DNA of 64,000 nucleotides from Apoderus coryli (taxonomy: Eukaryota; Arthropoda; Insecta; Coleoptera; Attelabidae): contig OU452199.1 of NCBI GenBank assembly GCA_911728435.2, forward strand, positions 21,028,860 through 21,092,859. Reading direction: 5' to 3'. Positions 20,920 to 31,852 of the stretch are shown here, piece after piece (within the stretch, counting starts at the first letter, position 1; the number at the start of each line of letters is the position of its first letter). Made by a program: the position numbers and the translations under genes. Under the pieces are notes generated by a model that was not told the DNA's origin, did not search any database, and saw only the letters and a list, made by a program, of their open reading frames with translations.

Positions 20920-22008
20920 AATATTTTAGTATACCGCCAAATTTTTAAAATTTTCCATTTTGTACTTTTTGAGAAATCAATTGGTTCGTCGGATAATCTG
21001 GAACAAAATCTAGAAAAAAAATATTCTTTAAAGTCAATTAATCTTGTGAAGATTAATACCGGTCTGTGCCGGTGTCACCTGTTATCAATCAAACAAGTTT
21101 ATCATGAATCACACAAGCGAATCGCATCATCGACATTATTCGTGACGAATTTACGAATCAATAGTGTAGTGACAATAATCAGTATTATAAGAATGGGTCT
21201 AGAAAAATATCTACATAATTTACTGAAATTTATTGATTAATGCTATTGCTAACATTCGTTGGAGCACAACATCATCTCTTTAACTTTTTTACCTTTATTT
21301 GCCAGTTATTTTTATATCATGACCTAAATAACATTAATGATTTTCCTCATTGCTAACCTTTGGCCTTTCCAAACTGTAATTGCTGCACTAAACGGCGCGG
21401 CGCGACGCGACGGCTGGAGCAGCGTGATAATGTATAAATTCAGAAGTATATAATAATTGTATAATGGTAGTAGTAATGATAAATGGAGAAGCTATTGGTT
21501 TCACGAAAAATAAAGTGGTGCCCTTGAGGCACGAACAGCTCTCCATACTGAAATTTAATGTGTTAAATAAATGTACTCTATGTATAATATACATTGAAAA
21601 GTGAGTATAGAGCGCTGGTGAATTTTTTAAAGGACTCATTATAGTGTGGACAAATTAGAGATCAAGGAAGCTATTTTCACAACATAAGAAATTTAACAAA
21701 CTGCTGCCGTTTTAGAGACCACAGATTACGAAATGTTATGCTAAAATATTAATAAATCTAATAAAGCTCAAAGAAATGTATAAGAAAAAAGCAATAAGTG
21801 AAAAGTTTTAAACTTTTTCGCTAGTATAAACATTAATTTTATCATACATTAAGTTTTTCAGTTTAGACTTATTTTGCTCATTTTTCAATGTACATGAATT
21901 AATAACTCGTACTAACTGTAAAATGAACTTCACTATATACGAAAGAAAATAACTTACTAAACTAAACAGCAACAACAACGAAATGCAAGAAAAAATATAA
22001 ACACTAAA
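20920..22008. other. No supported gene; one dispersed segment
   Basis: A GC-rich patch (GGCGCGGCGCGACGCGACGG, about 21393-21412) precedes a segment (about 21510-21550) whose block GTGCCCTTGAGGCACGAACAG recurs in altered form near 57190-57225. The rest is AT-rich with only short random ORFs. Confidence 0.35.
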
Positions 22009-24632
22009 TACAGGGTTATTCACGCTATATGGCGCGGAATATTGTGGTGAAACTACGTGACTTTCAAGAAGTTTCATTTATTGGACGTGTAGGCATCTAC
22101 TATGGCTACTTTTTAAAATTGGTTTCATATTATACAGGGTGTCCCAAATCACCTAAAAATATGAAAGTTGTGTTTTTTTAAATAGAATGTCCTGTATATT
22201 ATTGCACTTTTAGATCCTCTTATCAAATTAAGTGTCTGTTTCATTAAGGTTTATAATACCTAAACCTTAAGATTGTTTAAATAAATTGAATTTTCTCAAA
22301 ATCTAGCCTAATTTTCATCTTTCAAATACTTAGTAAGTATTTAAGTCATGTTGATGAAATTAACTCTAAAGTGTAATAATAGATCATATTTGGTATTCCA
22401 ATTGCAATACACTTGCAATCTTATACAGGGTGTCCAAAAATGAAAACTACTCAAATAAGAACTTTAAGTTGGTATAACCTCATTAATTTAAATGGAACGT
22501 CATATTTCTGAACTTACCTAGCAATGTACTTACTAATTACCTGTCGAATGGTATTGGGGTGTACTATAGCTAAGTCTGCGCGTTTTGGCAGAAAAAGCCA
22601 AATAATTGTTTTGTACACCATTTGGTGTTTTTTCAATAAATGTTTTAATGTTTCTAGTAGCCTATGGTATCAGAAATGTCAAATGATCTACAATTATAAA
22701 AGTCATTATGAATTATTCTTAATTATGCATAAACAGCATTGATGATAATAAAAAGCACTGATAAATTTCTACCAAAATATTCATAACATGTGTTCGAAAT
22801 GTTGACCGTCCATTTCGAGACACTTCGATATTCTTTTTGGAAAACTACGGCTAACTCTGGTCAACATTTGCGGAGTACCAGTTTGAAAAGCATCTCTTAT
22901 ACGTATTTTCATATCGTGTGGTGTTGTTAGAGGCGTCTTGTAGACAATTCCTTTCATGTATTACGATAAAAAGATATCCGGAGATATGGGAGGTCAATTT
23001 TTTCTTCCAATTCACCTGTGATAATAATGAGGTGGAGCTCCATCTAATTGAAACCACATGGTTGTTCTCCTGTTTAAAGGAATGTCTTCTAATAATACAT
23101 GAATTTGGTGTAGAAGGAAATCCAGTACCATCATACCATTTAACGATCCCTCAAAAATTAAGATACTATTAAATATTGGCCCAATGTTCCACCCCACACA
23201 TGAATGGACCACATCAATGGACCCCCTATGGGGATTCGAGGCAGAATAATAATGGTCGTTGTGTCTGTTCACGAGGCTATTGTTGTGAAATTCGTCACTA
23301 AATAACACATTATCAGAAAATGTTTCATTTGCTGCCACTTTATCTAATACCCACTTGCAAAATTCAATTCTATTGTCAAAATCATTTCCATAAAGCTCTT
23401 CGCAAAGCTGAATTTTATAAGCATGAAATCTATGTTGTTAAACATAGATTGATAAATAATACTTTCCTGACTAATATTGGTGTTTTCGAATATCTGATGT
23501 TGACTAATATGGGGATTTTCGATTACTGGACCAACTGTAGCAAAAATAGTTTTTCCATTTTCGGTGACAGGTTTTCTTGTAACGTAGTTGTTATAGCTAA
23601 CACGTTCAGTTTCCCTAAACTGATTTAAAAGTCTCTGAAAAGCGGCTGCTCTTGGATGATTTCGTATGGGAAACCTTTGAGCATAAACTCGAGATGCCAA
23701 TAACGAATTTTGATGGCATTCTCCATCGATCAATATGATATCAATACGTTCTTCTTTTGAGTAAATAATTTTCATTTTCACAAAGCAACACCAAAACTAA
23801 CAATTGTAAATCAATAACATTTAGTAGAGCATGAACAGCAAATTAAATTGATAAATAATTATAGGCCGAAGGACTTTGGTCAATGGCCTTTTGGTGTTTT
23901 GTACCAATAAGGTACGTTTTATTATTATTATTTAATAATAAATAATTTTTTGATAAATAAAATAATTTTTTTGACATTATTCATTCCATAGGCTACTAGA
24001 TCCATTAAAACGTTTATTTAAAAAACACCAAATGGTGTACAATACAATTATTTGGCGTTTTCTGCCAAAACGCGCAGACTTAGCTATAGTACACCCTACT
24101 AACACCATTCGAGAGGTAATTAGTAAGTACATTGCTAGGTAAGTTCAGAATTATGACGTTCCATTTAAATTAATGATGTTATAGCAACTTAAAGTTCTTA
24201 TTTGAGTAGTTTTAATTTTTGGACACCCTGTATAAGATTGCAAGTTTACTGCATTTGGAATACCAAATATGATCTATTATTACACTTTAGAGTTAATTTC
24301 GTCGACATCACTTAAATACTTCCCAAGTATTTGAAAGATGAAAATTAGGTTAGATTTTCAGAAAATTCAATTTATTTAAACAATCTTAAGGTTTAGGTAT
24401 TATAAACCTTAATGAAACAGACACTTAATTTGATCAGAGGATCTAAAATTGCAATCATATACAGGGCATTCCATTTAAATACTTTTAGGTTATTTGGGAA
24501 ACCCTGTATAATATGAAAACAATTTTAAAAAGTAGCCGTAGTAGATGCCTACACGTCCAATAAATGTAACTTATTGAAAGTCACGTAGTTTCTCCACAAT
24601 ATTCCGCGCCAGAAAGCGTGAATAACCCTGTA
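22009..24632. mobile_element. Mariner-like element between long inverted arms
   Basis: Outer ends read TACAGGGTTATTCACGC and the inverse. Arms at 22009-22672 and 23983-24632 are inverted copies of each other with scattered differences. Inside each arm further ACAGGGTGTCC or ACAGGGCATTCC-type termini occur, so the arms are themselves a stack of shorter mariner-type ends. The central 1.3 kb holds a minus-strand transposase pseudogene. Ordinary mariners have inverted ends of some 30 to 200 bp, so arms of about 650 bp are unusual. Confidence 0.75.
22780..23781 (-). pseudogene. Mariner-like transposase, near full length, broken
   Basis: The minus strand starts MKMKIIYSKEERIDIILIDG and continues SRVYAQRFPIRNHPRAAAFQ (DNA-binding domain). 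After decay the catalytic region reads VLFSDEFHNNSLVNRHNDHY, where the first Asp is in SDE, then MWFQLDGAPPHY with the second Asp. The third catalytic region is scrambled by frameshifts. The last part, near 22790, has the C-terminal motif GRSTFRT-like, derived from GxHFEH. At least four frameshifts or stops are present, so it is inactive. It lies centrally between the two long arms and presumably represents their original enzyme. Confidence 0.8.
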
Positions 24633-24633
24633 T

Positions 24634-24850
24634 ATACGTTCCAACTACCTAACTGGTGAAATTTTGAACGCAATTTGCTCGAGAATTAGGGGGGCAAATC
24701 TCAAAAGTGACCTATCGCTGTAAAGCAGACAAAAAATGCTTTAAAATGAAGTATCCCTCGACCCATACTGCTATTTCACAATACACACACACACAGAGAC
24801 AGACAGACTTCCAGCTGGAACTGGTCTTAATCGTCTCAGGGAACTTCAAA
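24634..24850 (+). repeat. Family A copy joined to a SINE
   Basis: Begins GTTCCAACTACCTAACTGG and runs through an (AC)n and CAGACAGAC stretch to GGGAACTTCAAAATGG. It is followed at once by a SINE head. Confidence 0.6.
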
Positions 24851-24854
24851 ATGG

Positions 24855-25090
24855 CCTTCGCTTTGTAACTGGAAGGATAGGTGTTCGAATCCCAGCTCTG
24901 GTAATACTTTTTTTTCTTGTAACTTTTGAATAAAGTAAGTTACGTTATTTATTTTATTGGGGAAATCATGAAAATAATACAATTGTAATAATTATTATTA
25001 TTAAAATTCTGTTTCGTTACGCAGGTCATATATTTTTCTTTATATTACAACTTGTCGGGAAAGTTTTGGGGTGACACAACCGTTTTTTTT
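24855..25090 (+). mobile_element. tRNA-derived SINE
   Basis: The head has CCTTCGCTTTGTAACTGGAAGG and a box-B-like GTGTTCGAATCCCAGC. The body TTTTGAATAAAGTAAGTTACG...GTTTCGTTACGCAGGTCATAT and tail GGGAAAGTTTTGGGGTGACAC follow, ending in T-rich sequence. It is the same family as 52045-52290 and 52305-52560. Box A is truncated, so this copy probably cannot be transcribed on its own. Confidence 0.7.
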
Positions 25091-25129
25091 TTAATGAACT
25101 GGTCAAGCACCTGATACTAGTGCTCGCTA

Positions 25130-25430
25130 TCGGTACATGATAACACACTTCTTTATGCTGAAATTGGATGATATTGATGTGGCCAATATGTGGTTTTAAC
25201 AAGACGGTACCAGGTCGGGTATTCTCTTTTTTCGGTGATCAAAATTGACCCCCCCCCCCTAGATCGTGTGATTTAACGGCAATAGATTCCTTTTTATGGG
25301 GTTATTGAAAATCACAGGTCTATGTCTACAAGCCCACAACCACGCGTGTTTTAAAGGAGGATATTACGCTGCATCAACGACATTTAACCACATTTATGCA
25401 ATGGTCATGGAAAATTTCGACAAATGAGTG
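25130..25430 (+). pseudogene. Mariner-like transposase, C-terminal fragment
   Basis: Reads LDDIDVANMWF, then QDGTR (second catalytic Asp region, QDGA in relatives), then across a frameshift SCDLTAIDSFLWGYLK (CDLTPLDFFLWG box), VYVYKPTT and ITRCIND. A run of C at about 25250 marks a slippage. Only the C-terminal half is present. Confidence 0.7.
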
Positions 25431-25479
25431 TATGTGTATGTACTTTATGATTTAATAAAAAACTTCCTATTTCATTTAA

Positions 25480-26340
25480 ATCTTGCGTTAATACGTAAGT
25501 ACGGCCTTATTGTTATTTCACCAGGTGTTTATTTGTCCAAATTAATTACTGTTGTAGCAGGTGATAATATTTTTAATTTTTTGTTTCTTTATATATTGTC
25601 TTATATTTGAAAAATAGTTATTTATTATACAAGGGAAAAAAGTACTAGATTTTAGCTCGAGGTTGTGTTGACAAAAAACCGAGAGCTAAAATCTAACTTT
25701 TTTCCCGTGTATGATACACTATTTTTTTCTGAGACGGGAAAAACTTCGATTTAATATTGAAAAAAGTCAGAAAATTATCCAAGTGAAATTTGAAGTTTTA
25801 AAAAAGTAATCAAATATCTGTCAATTTCATTCTGTAATTTAATTTAAAAATTGCGAGCACTCCACCGGAGTCAGTAGAAGCAGCAAAAGTAGCGTCACAA
25901 ATTATTGCCAGTTTTGATATATAAAGAAAAAATAACTTTTGTATAATAAAATTTCCTAAAATTAAATATCTACCGTTACTTATGTGTCCGGGAAAAAAGT
26001 GCTCACTTTTTTCCCGGGGAAAAAAGTACTCACTTTTTTCCCGGGGTTAAAAAGTGACATTTTATTACCTGTCAAGAGAGTAAATATGTCAAACTTTTTT
26101 CCCGTCACAGAAAAAACGTTCTAAATAAACATTGTAGAGATTTGTGCTCTATGGTTTGAGAGGTAACATTGGTATTTTCTATTAACAATGAAAAATATAT
26201 GATTTTTTTTAAACTTTGACAGGCTGCCATTGTAAAATTAACTTTACGATTTCAACTGCCAACAAAATCAAGCCGATGTTGTACCTAACCAAATTTTGTT
26301 TCGATTGGCCTAGAACGTGCTTCGATTTTGTCGAACTAGG
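25480..26340. repeat. Segment duplicated at 63580-63970, carrying an insertion
   Basis: Left part 25480-25610 (ACGTAAGTACGG...TTATTTCACCAGGTGTTTATTTG) and right part 26115-26340 (TAAATAAACATTGTAGAGA...TTTTGTTTCGATTGG) match 63580-63715 and 63733-63970. In the other copy the two parts are nearly adjacent. It is AT-rich and non-coding. Confidence 0.75.
25615..26112. mobile_element. Insertion of about 500 bp with GGGAAAAAAG hairpins
   Basis: This stretch is absent at 63.72 kb. Its ends are rich in GACGGGAAAAA or CTTTTTTCCCGTC. It holds a hairpin at 25632-25706 (GGGAAAAAAGTACTAGATTT..inverse) and, at 25988-26043, two tandem palindromes of GGGAAAAAAGTGCTCACTTT type. There is no ORF. It is probably a non-autonomous DNA transposon; its class is unknown. 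Confidence 0.6.
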
Positions 26341-26344
26341 CAGG

Positions 26345-26780
26345 AAGTTAGATTTTTTTTGAAAATCTACTAAAATCATTTAAGTATAGTTTTTTTGTTG
26401 GTATATATTATGTGGATACCATACATTGACGATTACATAAACATACACATTAGCTATGTACACAACTGACATCATTTGGTGTATAAGAATTTTTGTTTAA
26501 ATATTATTACATGAATTTTTTAAGAGAGTTACTATTTTTATATGTTTTCAATGATATCAAATGACAAAACTTTTGCTGTGGAGAAAATGTAAACAGTATA
26601 CCTAAATATTTTATTGCTGCTGTATGATGTGGCTGTAAATCTGACTTAGACCGTGTATGCCAGTTCTATTCATCTTATCCAACTCGTTATGTGTTCCATG
26701 TGTTTAATTTCCCCTTTCCCGACCCAGGGAATTGGGAATTATGTTTATAGGTCGGGGTAATTCGCATAATGGGTATGATA
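26345..26780. other. No recognisable feature
   Basis: AT-rich sequence with no ORF or repeat that I recognise. Confidence 0.4.
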
Positions 26781-26784
26781 CGGT

Positions 26785-26975
26785 TGTAGCTCAGTGGTAG
26801 AATGTACACTTTGCATGTGGAAAGTCATGGGTTTAGATCCCTGCTTTTGCAGTTGTTTTTTATTTCTAATTTGAATATTTCTTTAATTTTAAATTTTGAG
26901 TAGTTAGTTTGTTAGGTTAGTTTATTGGAAATAATAAAAATAAAACATTTATAATAATTATTATTATTATGTACC
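26785..26975 (+). mobile_element. SINE with alanine-tRNA-like head
   Basis: The head reads GTAGCTCAGTGGTAGAATG (box A and D-arm), then CTTTGCATG with TGC in the anticodon position (Ala), then TGGGTTTAGATCCC (box B and T-arm). The acceptor stem does not pair well, so a functional tRNA is unlikely. The body (GTTAGTTTGTTAGG..TAGTTTATTGGAAATAAT) is the same as in the other SINEs, which have a different head. Confidence 0.65.
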
Positions 26976-27329
26976 TAGGTATGTATTATGTATGGACAAA
27001 CTATGCGATACGAAAACATCATGAACACGCAGGCGCGGTTCTATTAAATCGATCTGTACCTAGTCGCTTGTAAGTCATACTTACGGTTTACCTAAAACCA
27101 AAAAAGTTGCACAATTTTGTCACTTCGTTCTCGTTCCAGGACACGGATTCGGTCACTGTAGAATTATATTATAGCGACATGTCGCCTTCAATATTTCGTA
27201 TTCTGTGTACAATTTTCTACACGTTTTCCAGCAAAAAAAAATTACACGTGCGTCGAGTGGTGTTGTTTCAACTTTTCCACATGACTCATCCATTCTTTTG
27301 TTCTTCTGTCATCTCCATAAGAGTGGAGA

Positions 27330-28750
27330 AAAGTAGACCTTTATTCCTTTTTATATTTAACATCGTATACGAAACAGGACAATACCCACAACAATGTCTA
27401 AGTTCAACATGCATCCCTCTACCTAAGAAAAATAATGCTAGAAAGTGTGGAGACCATCGACTGATTAGCCTGATGGGCCACACTTTGAAAGTATTTCTAA
27501 AAATAATTTATCAGAGGATATATAAAAAATGTGAAAGAGATATCTGTAGCTCACAGTTTGGGTTTAGACAAGGGATGGGCACAAGAGAAGCGATAGTGGC
27601 CACGCAAGTCCTTGTACAGAACTGCTATGATGTGAGAAAAGACATATGCCTTTGCTTTGTTGATTACGAGAAAGCATTTGACCGAGTTGAACATCCCAAA
27701 CTAATGCAGCTCCTCAGGAATCTTGACATAGATCAAAAAGACATTAGATGTATAGAAAATCTATATTGGTACCAGACTGCACAGATTAGGCTCAATAATG
27801 AGCTGTCTGATGATATAGAGATCCAGAGGGGCGTGCGACAGGGATGTGTCTTGTCCCCGCTTTTGTTCAACCTGTACTCGGAGGGGGTCTTCCGGGAAGC
27901 ATTGGAAGATGCAAAGATCGGTATTAAAGTCAACGGAGTGTGGATTAATAACATACGTTATGCTGATGACACAGTGCTCATCACTGATAACATGCAAGAC
28001 TTACAAAGACTGATAAACACAGTCGGTCAACATAACAGATTGATGGGTCTAAACATAAACACTAAAAAGACGAAGTTTATGATAATATCAAGGAACCTAA
28101 ATGCGTTTGAAGACTCACAGTTAACATTCAACGCAATGCGCATAGACAGAGTGAACAAATTTAAATACTTGGACATGTGGTTATCTGAAGACTGGACCTC
28201 TGATATCGAGGTCAAGAGTCGCATCGAACAAGCCCGACAAGCATTCCTAAGACTGAGGAGAGTATAGTTGCTCGGACTTCGATCTTGGTCTGAGGTTGAG
28301 ATTCTTAAAGTGCTATGTGTGGTCAGTACTTCTCTACGGGATGGAAGGTTGGACTCTTAAAGTCAACAACATTAACAAATTGGAAGCGTTCGAGATGTGG
28401 CTTTACCGCAGAATGCTCAAGATACCGTGGACTGCAAGAATAACAAACGTAGAAGGACAGAACATCAACAAAGAACGTGAACTGTTAACCACCATAAAAA
28501 AGAGAAAGACTTCATATCAGGGGCACGTCATGAGGAACAAGAAGTATGAGTATTTACAGTTGTTGATCGAGGGTAAGATAGAGGGTCGTAGAGGGATAGG
28601 AAGGAAGAAATTGTCATGGTTGCGGAACATAAGACAGTGGACAGGAATAAATGACACACAGACCCTAATTCACACCGCAAGAGATAGAGAGGAGATGGAA
28701 CATGTGATCGCAAACATCCATTAGTGGATAGCATCCGAAGAAGAAGAAGA
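27330..28750 (+). pseudogene. RTE-like LINE, 5'-truncated, one or two frame breaks
   Basis: From about 27330 the frame reads NIVYETGQYPQQCLSSTCIP, PLPKKNNARKCGDHRLISLM (RT finger region), SQFGFRQGMGTREAI, LCFVDYEKAFDRVEH (motif A), RGVRQGCVLSPLLFNLY (motif B) and IRYADDTVLI (motif C, catalytic residues intact). It breaks at a TAG near 28265, then continues through WSVLLYGMEGWTLK, EAFEMWLYRRMLKIPWTARI and GRRGIGRKKLSWLRNIRQWT to a stop at 28722-28724. A short tail with GAAGAAGAAGAAG follows, as is usual for RTE-type 3' ends. The apparent N terminus at 27107 is unrelated DNA upstream of the truncation. The endonuclease domain is missing. It looks younger than the Jockey copies, with few breaks. 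Confidence 0.88.
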
Positions 28751-28864
28751 TTCCTTTTTACTAATACTACTACTATTTTGCAGTCATAATATATATTTTT
28801 CTATTAAAATTTAGCTTGTGCTCGTCTAAGAATCATGCCATATATTTTTTTAAATTGTGTACTG

Positions 28865-29144
28865 TACAGGGTGGCCTGTAATAGAACAGGTTACTACATC
28901 TTATTCTACGTTGAAAAGTGCTATGAGAAAGGTTTTGCAGAAATCAATTATCTCAAATAACAATAAAGTTATAAGCCATAAAAGAAATCGACCAAAAGTG
29001 CGCAACGCCAAATTTCGTTTGCACGAGTTAGCTTTTCATAAAATTTGATCCTGGTCCTGCAGGTGGACCTTGGTTAATTTTTTTTTCTATCTTCGACAGG
29101 AACATGAGTTTCCATAAGAAAACGCCTAATTTGTGCCACCCTGT
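28865..29144. mobile_element. Short mariner-type element, TACAGGGTGGC ends
   Basis: Opens TACAGGGTGGCCTG and closes with the inverse-type TGCCACCCTGT. The roughly 280 bp in between have one short open frame (28857-29048) without a recognisable domain. It is probably a non-autonomous mariner-type element. Confidence 0.5.
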
Positions 29145-29269
29145 TCAATGGGCTATTCAAATAGGTACTAGGATGAGAATTCTCAAATAAGTACGCTTGT
29201 AAATACGAACCCAATAGTTTCTTTATAGAATTAAATAAAATATGAATCTCAATAAGAGTGAGACAAGTA

Positions 29270-29395
29270 GCACTCTTAGATTATGAACACCCAGTTTGCA
29301 TGTGGCTGAACTTAGCATCAGATTCGAGATTCATGTTCTTACAGTGGACCAGATAAGTAGTGGTCTTAGCTATATAAATCATTTATATTTCCGTT
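29270..29395. repeat. Outer inverted arm, partner at 31560-31690
   Basis: The block TTCTTACAGTGGACCAGATAAG and the preceding CATCAGATTCGAGATTCATG reappear inverted at about 31563-31690. The two arms bracket the hammerhead-bearing palindromes, 2.2 kb apart. Confidence 0.65.
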
Positions 29396-29684
29396 GTAAT
29401 AAAGAAATTAGAAAATGAGTAAGTCAGTAGTGTTTCTATTGGCAAATAGGACCTCCCCGTCATAAAACCCAGACGTAGAACCTAAGGGGTGGCTTTTAAC
29501 CCCCATATTACAAAATCGACCACAAAATGTCCAAATAATTTTGTAACACTTTAGGTCTTTGTAAGTATTTTTTGTTCTATAGATGACAAATAAGTGTTAA
29601 AAAGGAAATTTCAAAATTCAGAGTATGAGAGGGTAGAATCACCCTTTAAAAAAGCTTAATTATTCATAAAATGCACAAATAATT

Positions 29685-29760
29685 TTTTCTAAGACTGTCT
29701 TTAAATGCTTTTATTATATGTTTAATCATGATTTGAAAATGTAGTACATTGTAATGTTGT
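29685..29760 (+). mobile_element. MITE family B, end fragment
   Basis: Matches the first 75 bp of copies 3 and 4: TTTTTTCTAAGACTGTCTTT, then AATCATGATTTGAAAATGTAG and ACATTGTAATGTTG. The remainder is missing. Confidence 0.6.
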
Positions 29761-29769
29761 AATTGTAAT

Positions 29770-30720
29770 TGTAGTTGTTGTTTTGTTATTATTAGTGTTA
29801 TTGTTAATTTTTGTTATTTTCATTGGTTATCCATTGTTATTTATTTATTTCCTATGGCATTCTTGATCACGGAAAATTAAAATTAAAATTTAAAGATACA
29901 TGATTTTTCAACGAATTTTGATGAACAACATTCTTTTGACCATAACTCTGAAACGAATTAAGATTTTGATGTGCGGTTTTGGACTTTTTTGTTGCAATTT
30001 CAATTTACTTTTCATTTTTGATAAAATATTTGTATCATTCCATTTAAGTTTTTAAAGAAAAATAAAAAACCTTAGGCGTTGCAAATAGCGCCATCTAGTG
30101 GAGCCCCAAAAAACAATTATGATTTGAATTCATGAGCAAGGCTTCAGTTCTTAACGAAAAATTAGATTGATAAATTCGGTTAAGCCAAACCAAAGTTATA
30201 GACATTATCATAGGTAAAATTAAGTCCTTCCCTGCTGCCTTTATTTCAAGCCTGTGCGTGATACATCAAAAAGATGCCGAATTTCAGTAGCATTACTGTG
30301 GTAGTATTGTTTTTTTAACTTATATTGCGAAATTTTCAATAAAAATGCATTTTTCGCATTACTGTATCTATTACGCCCCCTAGCGGTATAGTTAGGAACT
30401 AAAAAATTTCCCATGGTCGATTTCCTTAAAAGAATTTTTTCCCCATTGTCCTATGACTATATTTCCTGATATATGCTACCTGTCCACCCTTAATGGAATC
30501 CCCGGTATATGTTCGCAATCTTCTTCTAGGACTCTTAATACGAAAATGTTTTTTAAGTTTTTTGGGTTTAATTTTGTAGCATTTTATTTTCAATAATTTC
30601 CACTAATTGGTAAGTTTTTACATAATCATTTGTAATATTCTCATATCTAAGAGCTATAACATTTTCAGTTTGTATAGATGTTTAAATAATCCATGCCATA
30701 CTGTGTTTGACTATGAATAC
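29770..30720. other. No gene; old repeat-like DNA
   Basis: Non-coding. Contains AGCGCCATCTAGTGG and TACGCCCCCTAGCGG, short blocks that look like decayed repeat ends. No structure could be defined. Confidence 0.35.
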
Positions 30721-30722
30721 TA

Positions 30723-30766
30723 GGCCACTGATGATGGAAACTTAGTTTTCCGAAACAGGTCTGGCA
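30723..30766 (+). ncRNA. Hammerhead-ribozyme-like motif, GTC triplet
   Basis: Order: GCCA (stem I 5'), CTGATGA (30728-30734), one extra T, GGAAAC..GTTTTCC stem II, GAAAC (30752-30756), loop AG, GTC (30759-30761), TGGC (stem I 3'). Stem I pairs as 4 bp; stem III would be only 2 bp (A-U and C-G). The predicted cut lies after 30761. All core bases of a hammerhead are present. The extra T between the core and stem II departs from the textbook consensus but occurs in every copy here. Confidence 0.65.
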
Positions 30767-30995
30767 CCGCAAGTTTATTGCGAACATATATATAAATAGT
30801 TGGATGGAGTAGACGTTGTTTTATTTGTGTATTACACATTCAACTCCTCTCTGACATGGATTAGGTACTTCAAGAAATAAAAGATTTATTTCTTGAAGTA
30901 ATCCATATCGGAGAGGAGTTGAATGTTCAATACATAAATAAAACAACGTCTACTCCACAAAATACTTATATATATGTTCAAATATTACTTGAGGT

Positions 30996-31038
30996 GCCAG
31001 ACATGTTTCGGAAAATTCAAATTTCCATCTTCAGTAGC
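30996..31038 (-). ncRNA. Hammerhead-ribozyme-like motif, GTC triplet
   Basis: Minus strand: GCTA, CTGAAGA (N7 is A, allowed), extra T, GGAAA..TTTCC stem II, GAAACATGTC, TGGC. Stem I pairs with one G-U wobble. It is the inverted partner of the copy at 30723-30766 in the palindrome centred near 30886. Confidence 0.6.
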
Positions 31039-31441
31039 TCAGTCTAACATAGACACTCAGTTACAAACTTATGGCATATGATTTAAACACTTATATACAT
31101 ATTTGTGAAAATTTTTTTACATCAGATAAAAGATATATTAATTTTTTTTTTAAATAATCCATATTCATGATTAGTCAATTGTATTAATACTAGTAGTCAA
31201 ATGATTTTATATAATTTGTGTGTAGCTGTGTTAATAAACGTATTTTAGCTACACACATATTATATAAAATCATTTGACTACGAGTATTAATACAATTGAC
31301 TAATTATGAATTTGGATTATTTTAAAAAAAATATTTAACATATCTTTTATCAGATGTAAAACTTTTTCCACAAATGTGTAGGTATATAAGTGTTTAAATC
31401 ATATGCCATAAGTTTGCAACTGCGTGTCTATGTTATACTGA

Positions 31442-31484
31442 GCCACTGAAGATGGAAATTTGACTTTTCCGAAACATGTCTGGC
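31442..31484 (+). ncRNA. Hammerhead-ribozyme-like motif, GTC triplet
   Basis: GCCA, CTGAAGA (31446-31452), extra T, GGAAA..TTTCC stem II, GAAACATGTC (31471-31480), TGGC. It has an intact core, a 4-bp stem I and a GTC cleavage triplet; the predicted cut is after 31480. It is the inverted partner of 30996-31038 across the centre near 31235. Confidence 0.65.
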
Positions 31485-31559
31485 ACCTCAAGTAATATTT
31501 GAACATATGTATATATAAGTATTTTGTAGAGTAGATGTTGTTTTATTTATGTATTAAAA

Positions 31560-31690
31560 GATTTATATTGCTAGGACCACTACTTATCTGGTCCACTGTA
31601 AGAACATGAAGCTCAAATCTGAATCTGATGCTAAATTCAGCCACATCAGTTTGCCTTACATTATGAATCTATACAGACATATTGTATATT
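31560..31690. repeat. Outer inverted arm, partner at 29270-29395
   Basis: Carries CTTATCTGGTCCACTGTAAG and CTGATGCTAAATTCAGCCACA, inverted relative to the left arm. Confidence 0.65.
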
Positions 31691-31852
31691 GTAATGTTTA
31701 CACCTATTTTTGGATTGTTAGATTTTGATAGAATATAATAATAGATTTAGAGTTGTCAGTAATAAACTAGTTATATAGGTATTCTTGAAATAAAAGTCTA
31801 CCTCCACACAATAAATTTTTATAGATATTTCTAAAAACTTTTTACATATGTC

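Larger units (their letters stand above)
30723..31560. mobile_element. Three alternating inverted copies of a hammerhead-bearing repeat
   Basis: Copy one runs from 30723 to about 30884 (+), copy two from 31040 back to 30888 (-), and copy three from 31442 onward (+). Each has the hammerhead-like motif, then about 50 nt, then TGTGGAGTAGACGTTGTTTTA or its relative. The first two form a palindrome centred near 30886. The second and third form a larger one centred near 31235, with arms that also pair at 31140-31225 and 31250-31335. The layout fits head-to-head insertions of a Penelope- or retrozyme-type repeat. Confidence 0.7.

Noticed and set aside
26781..26855. Functional alanine tRNA gene
   Set aside because: Box A, anticodon TGC and box B are recognisable, but the acceptor stem does not pair and the sequence runs into a SINE body shared with other copies.
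27107..27330. N-terminal extension of the RTE-like ORF
   Set aside because: Residues before about 27330 do not match LINE sequence; the frame is open by chance upstream of the 5' truncation.
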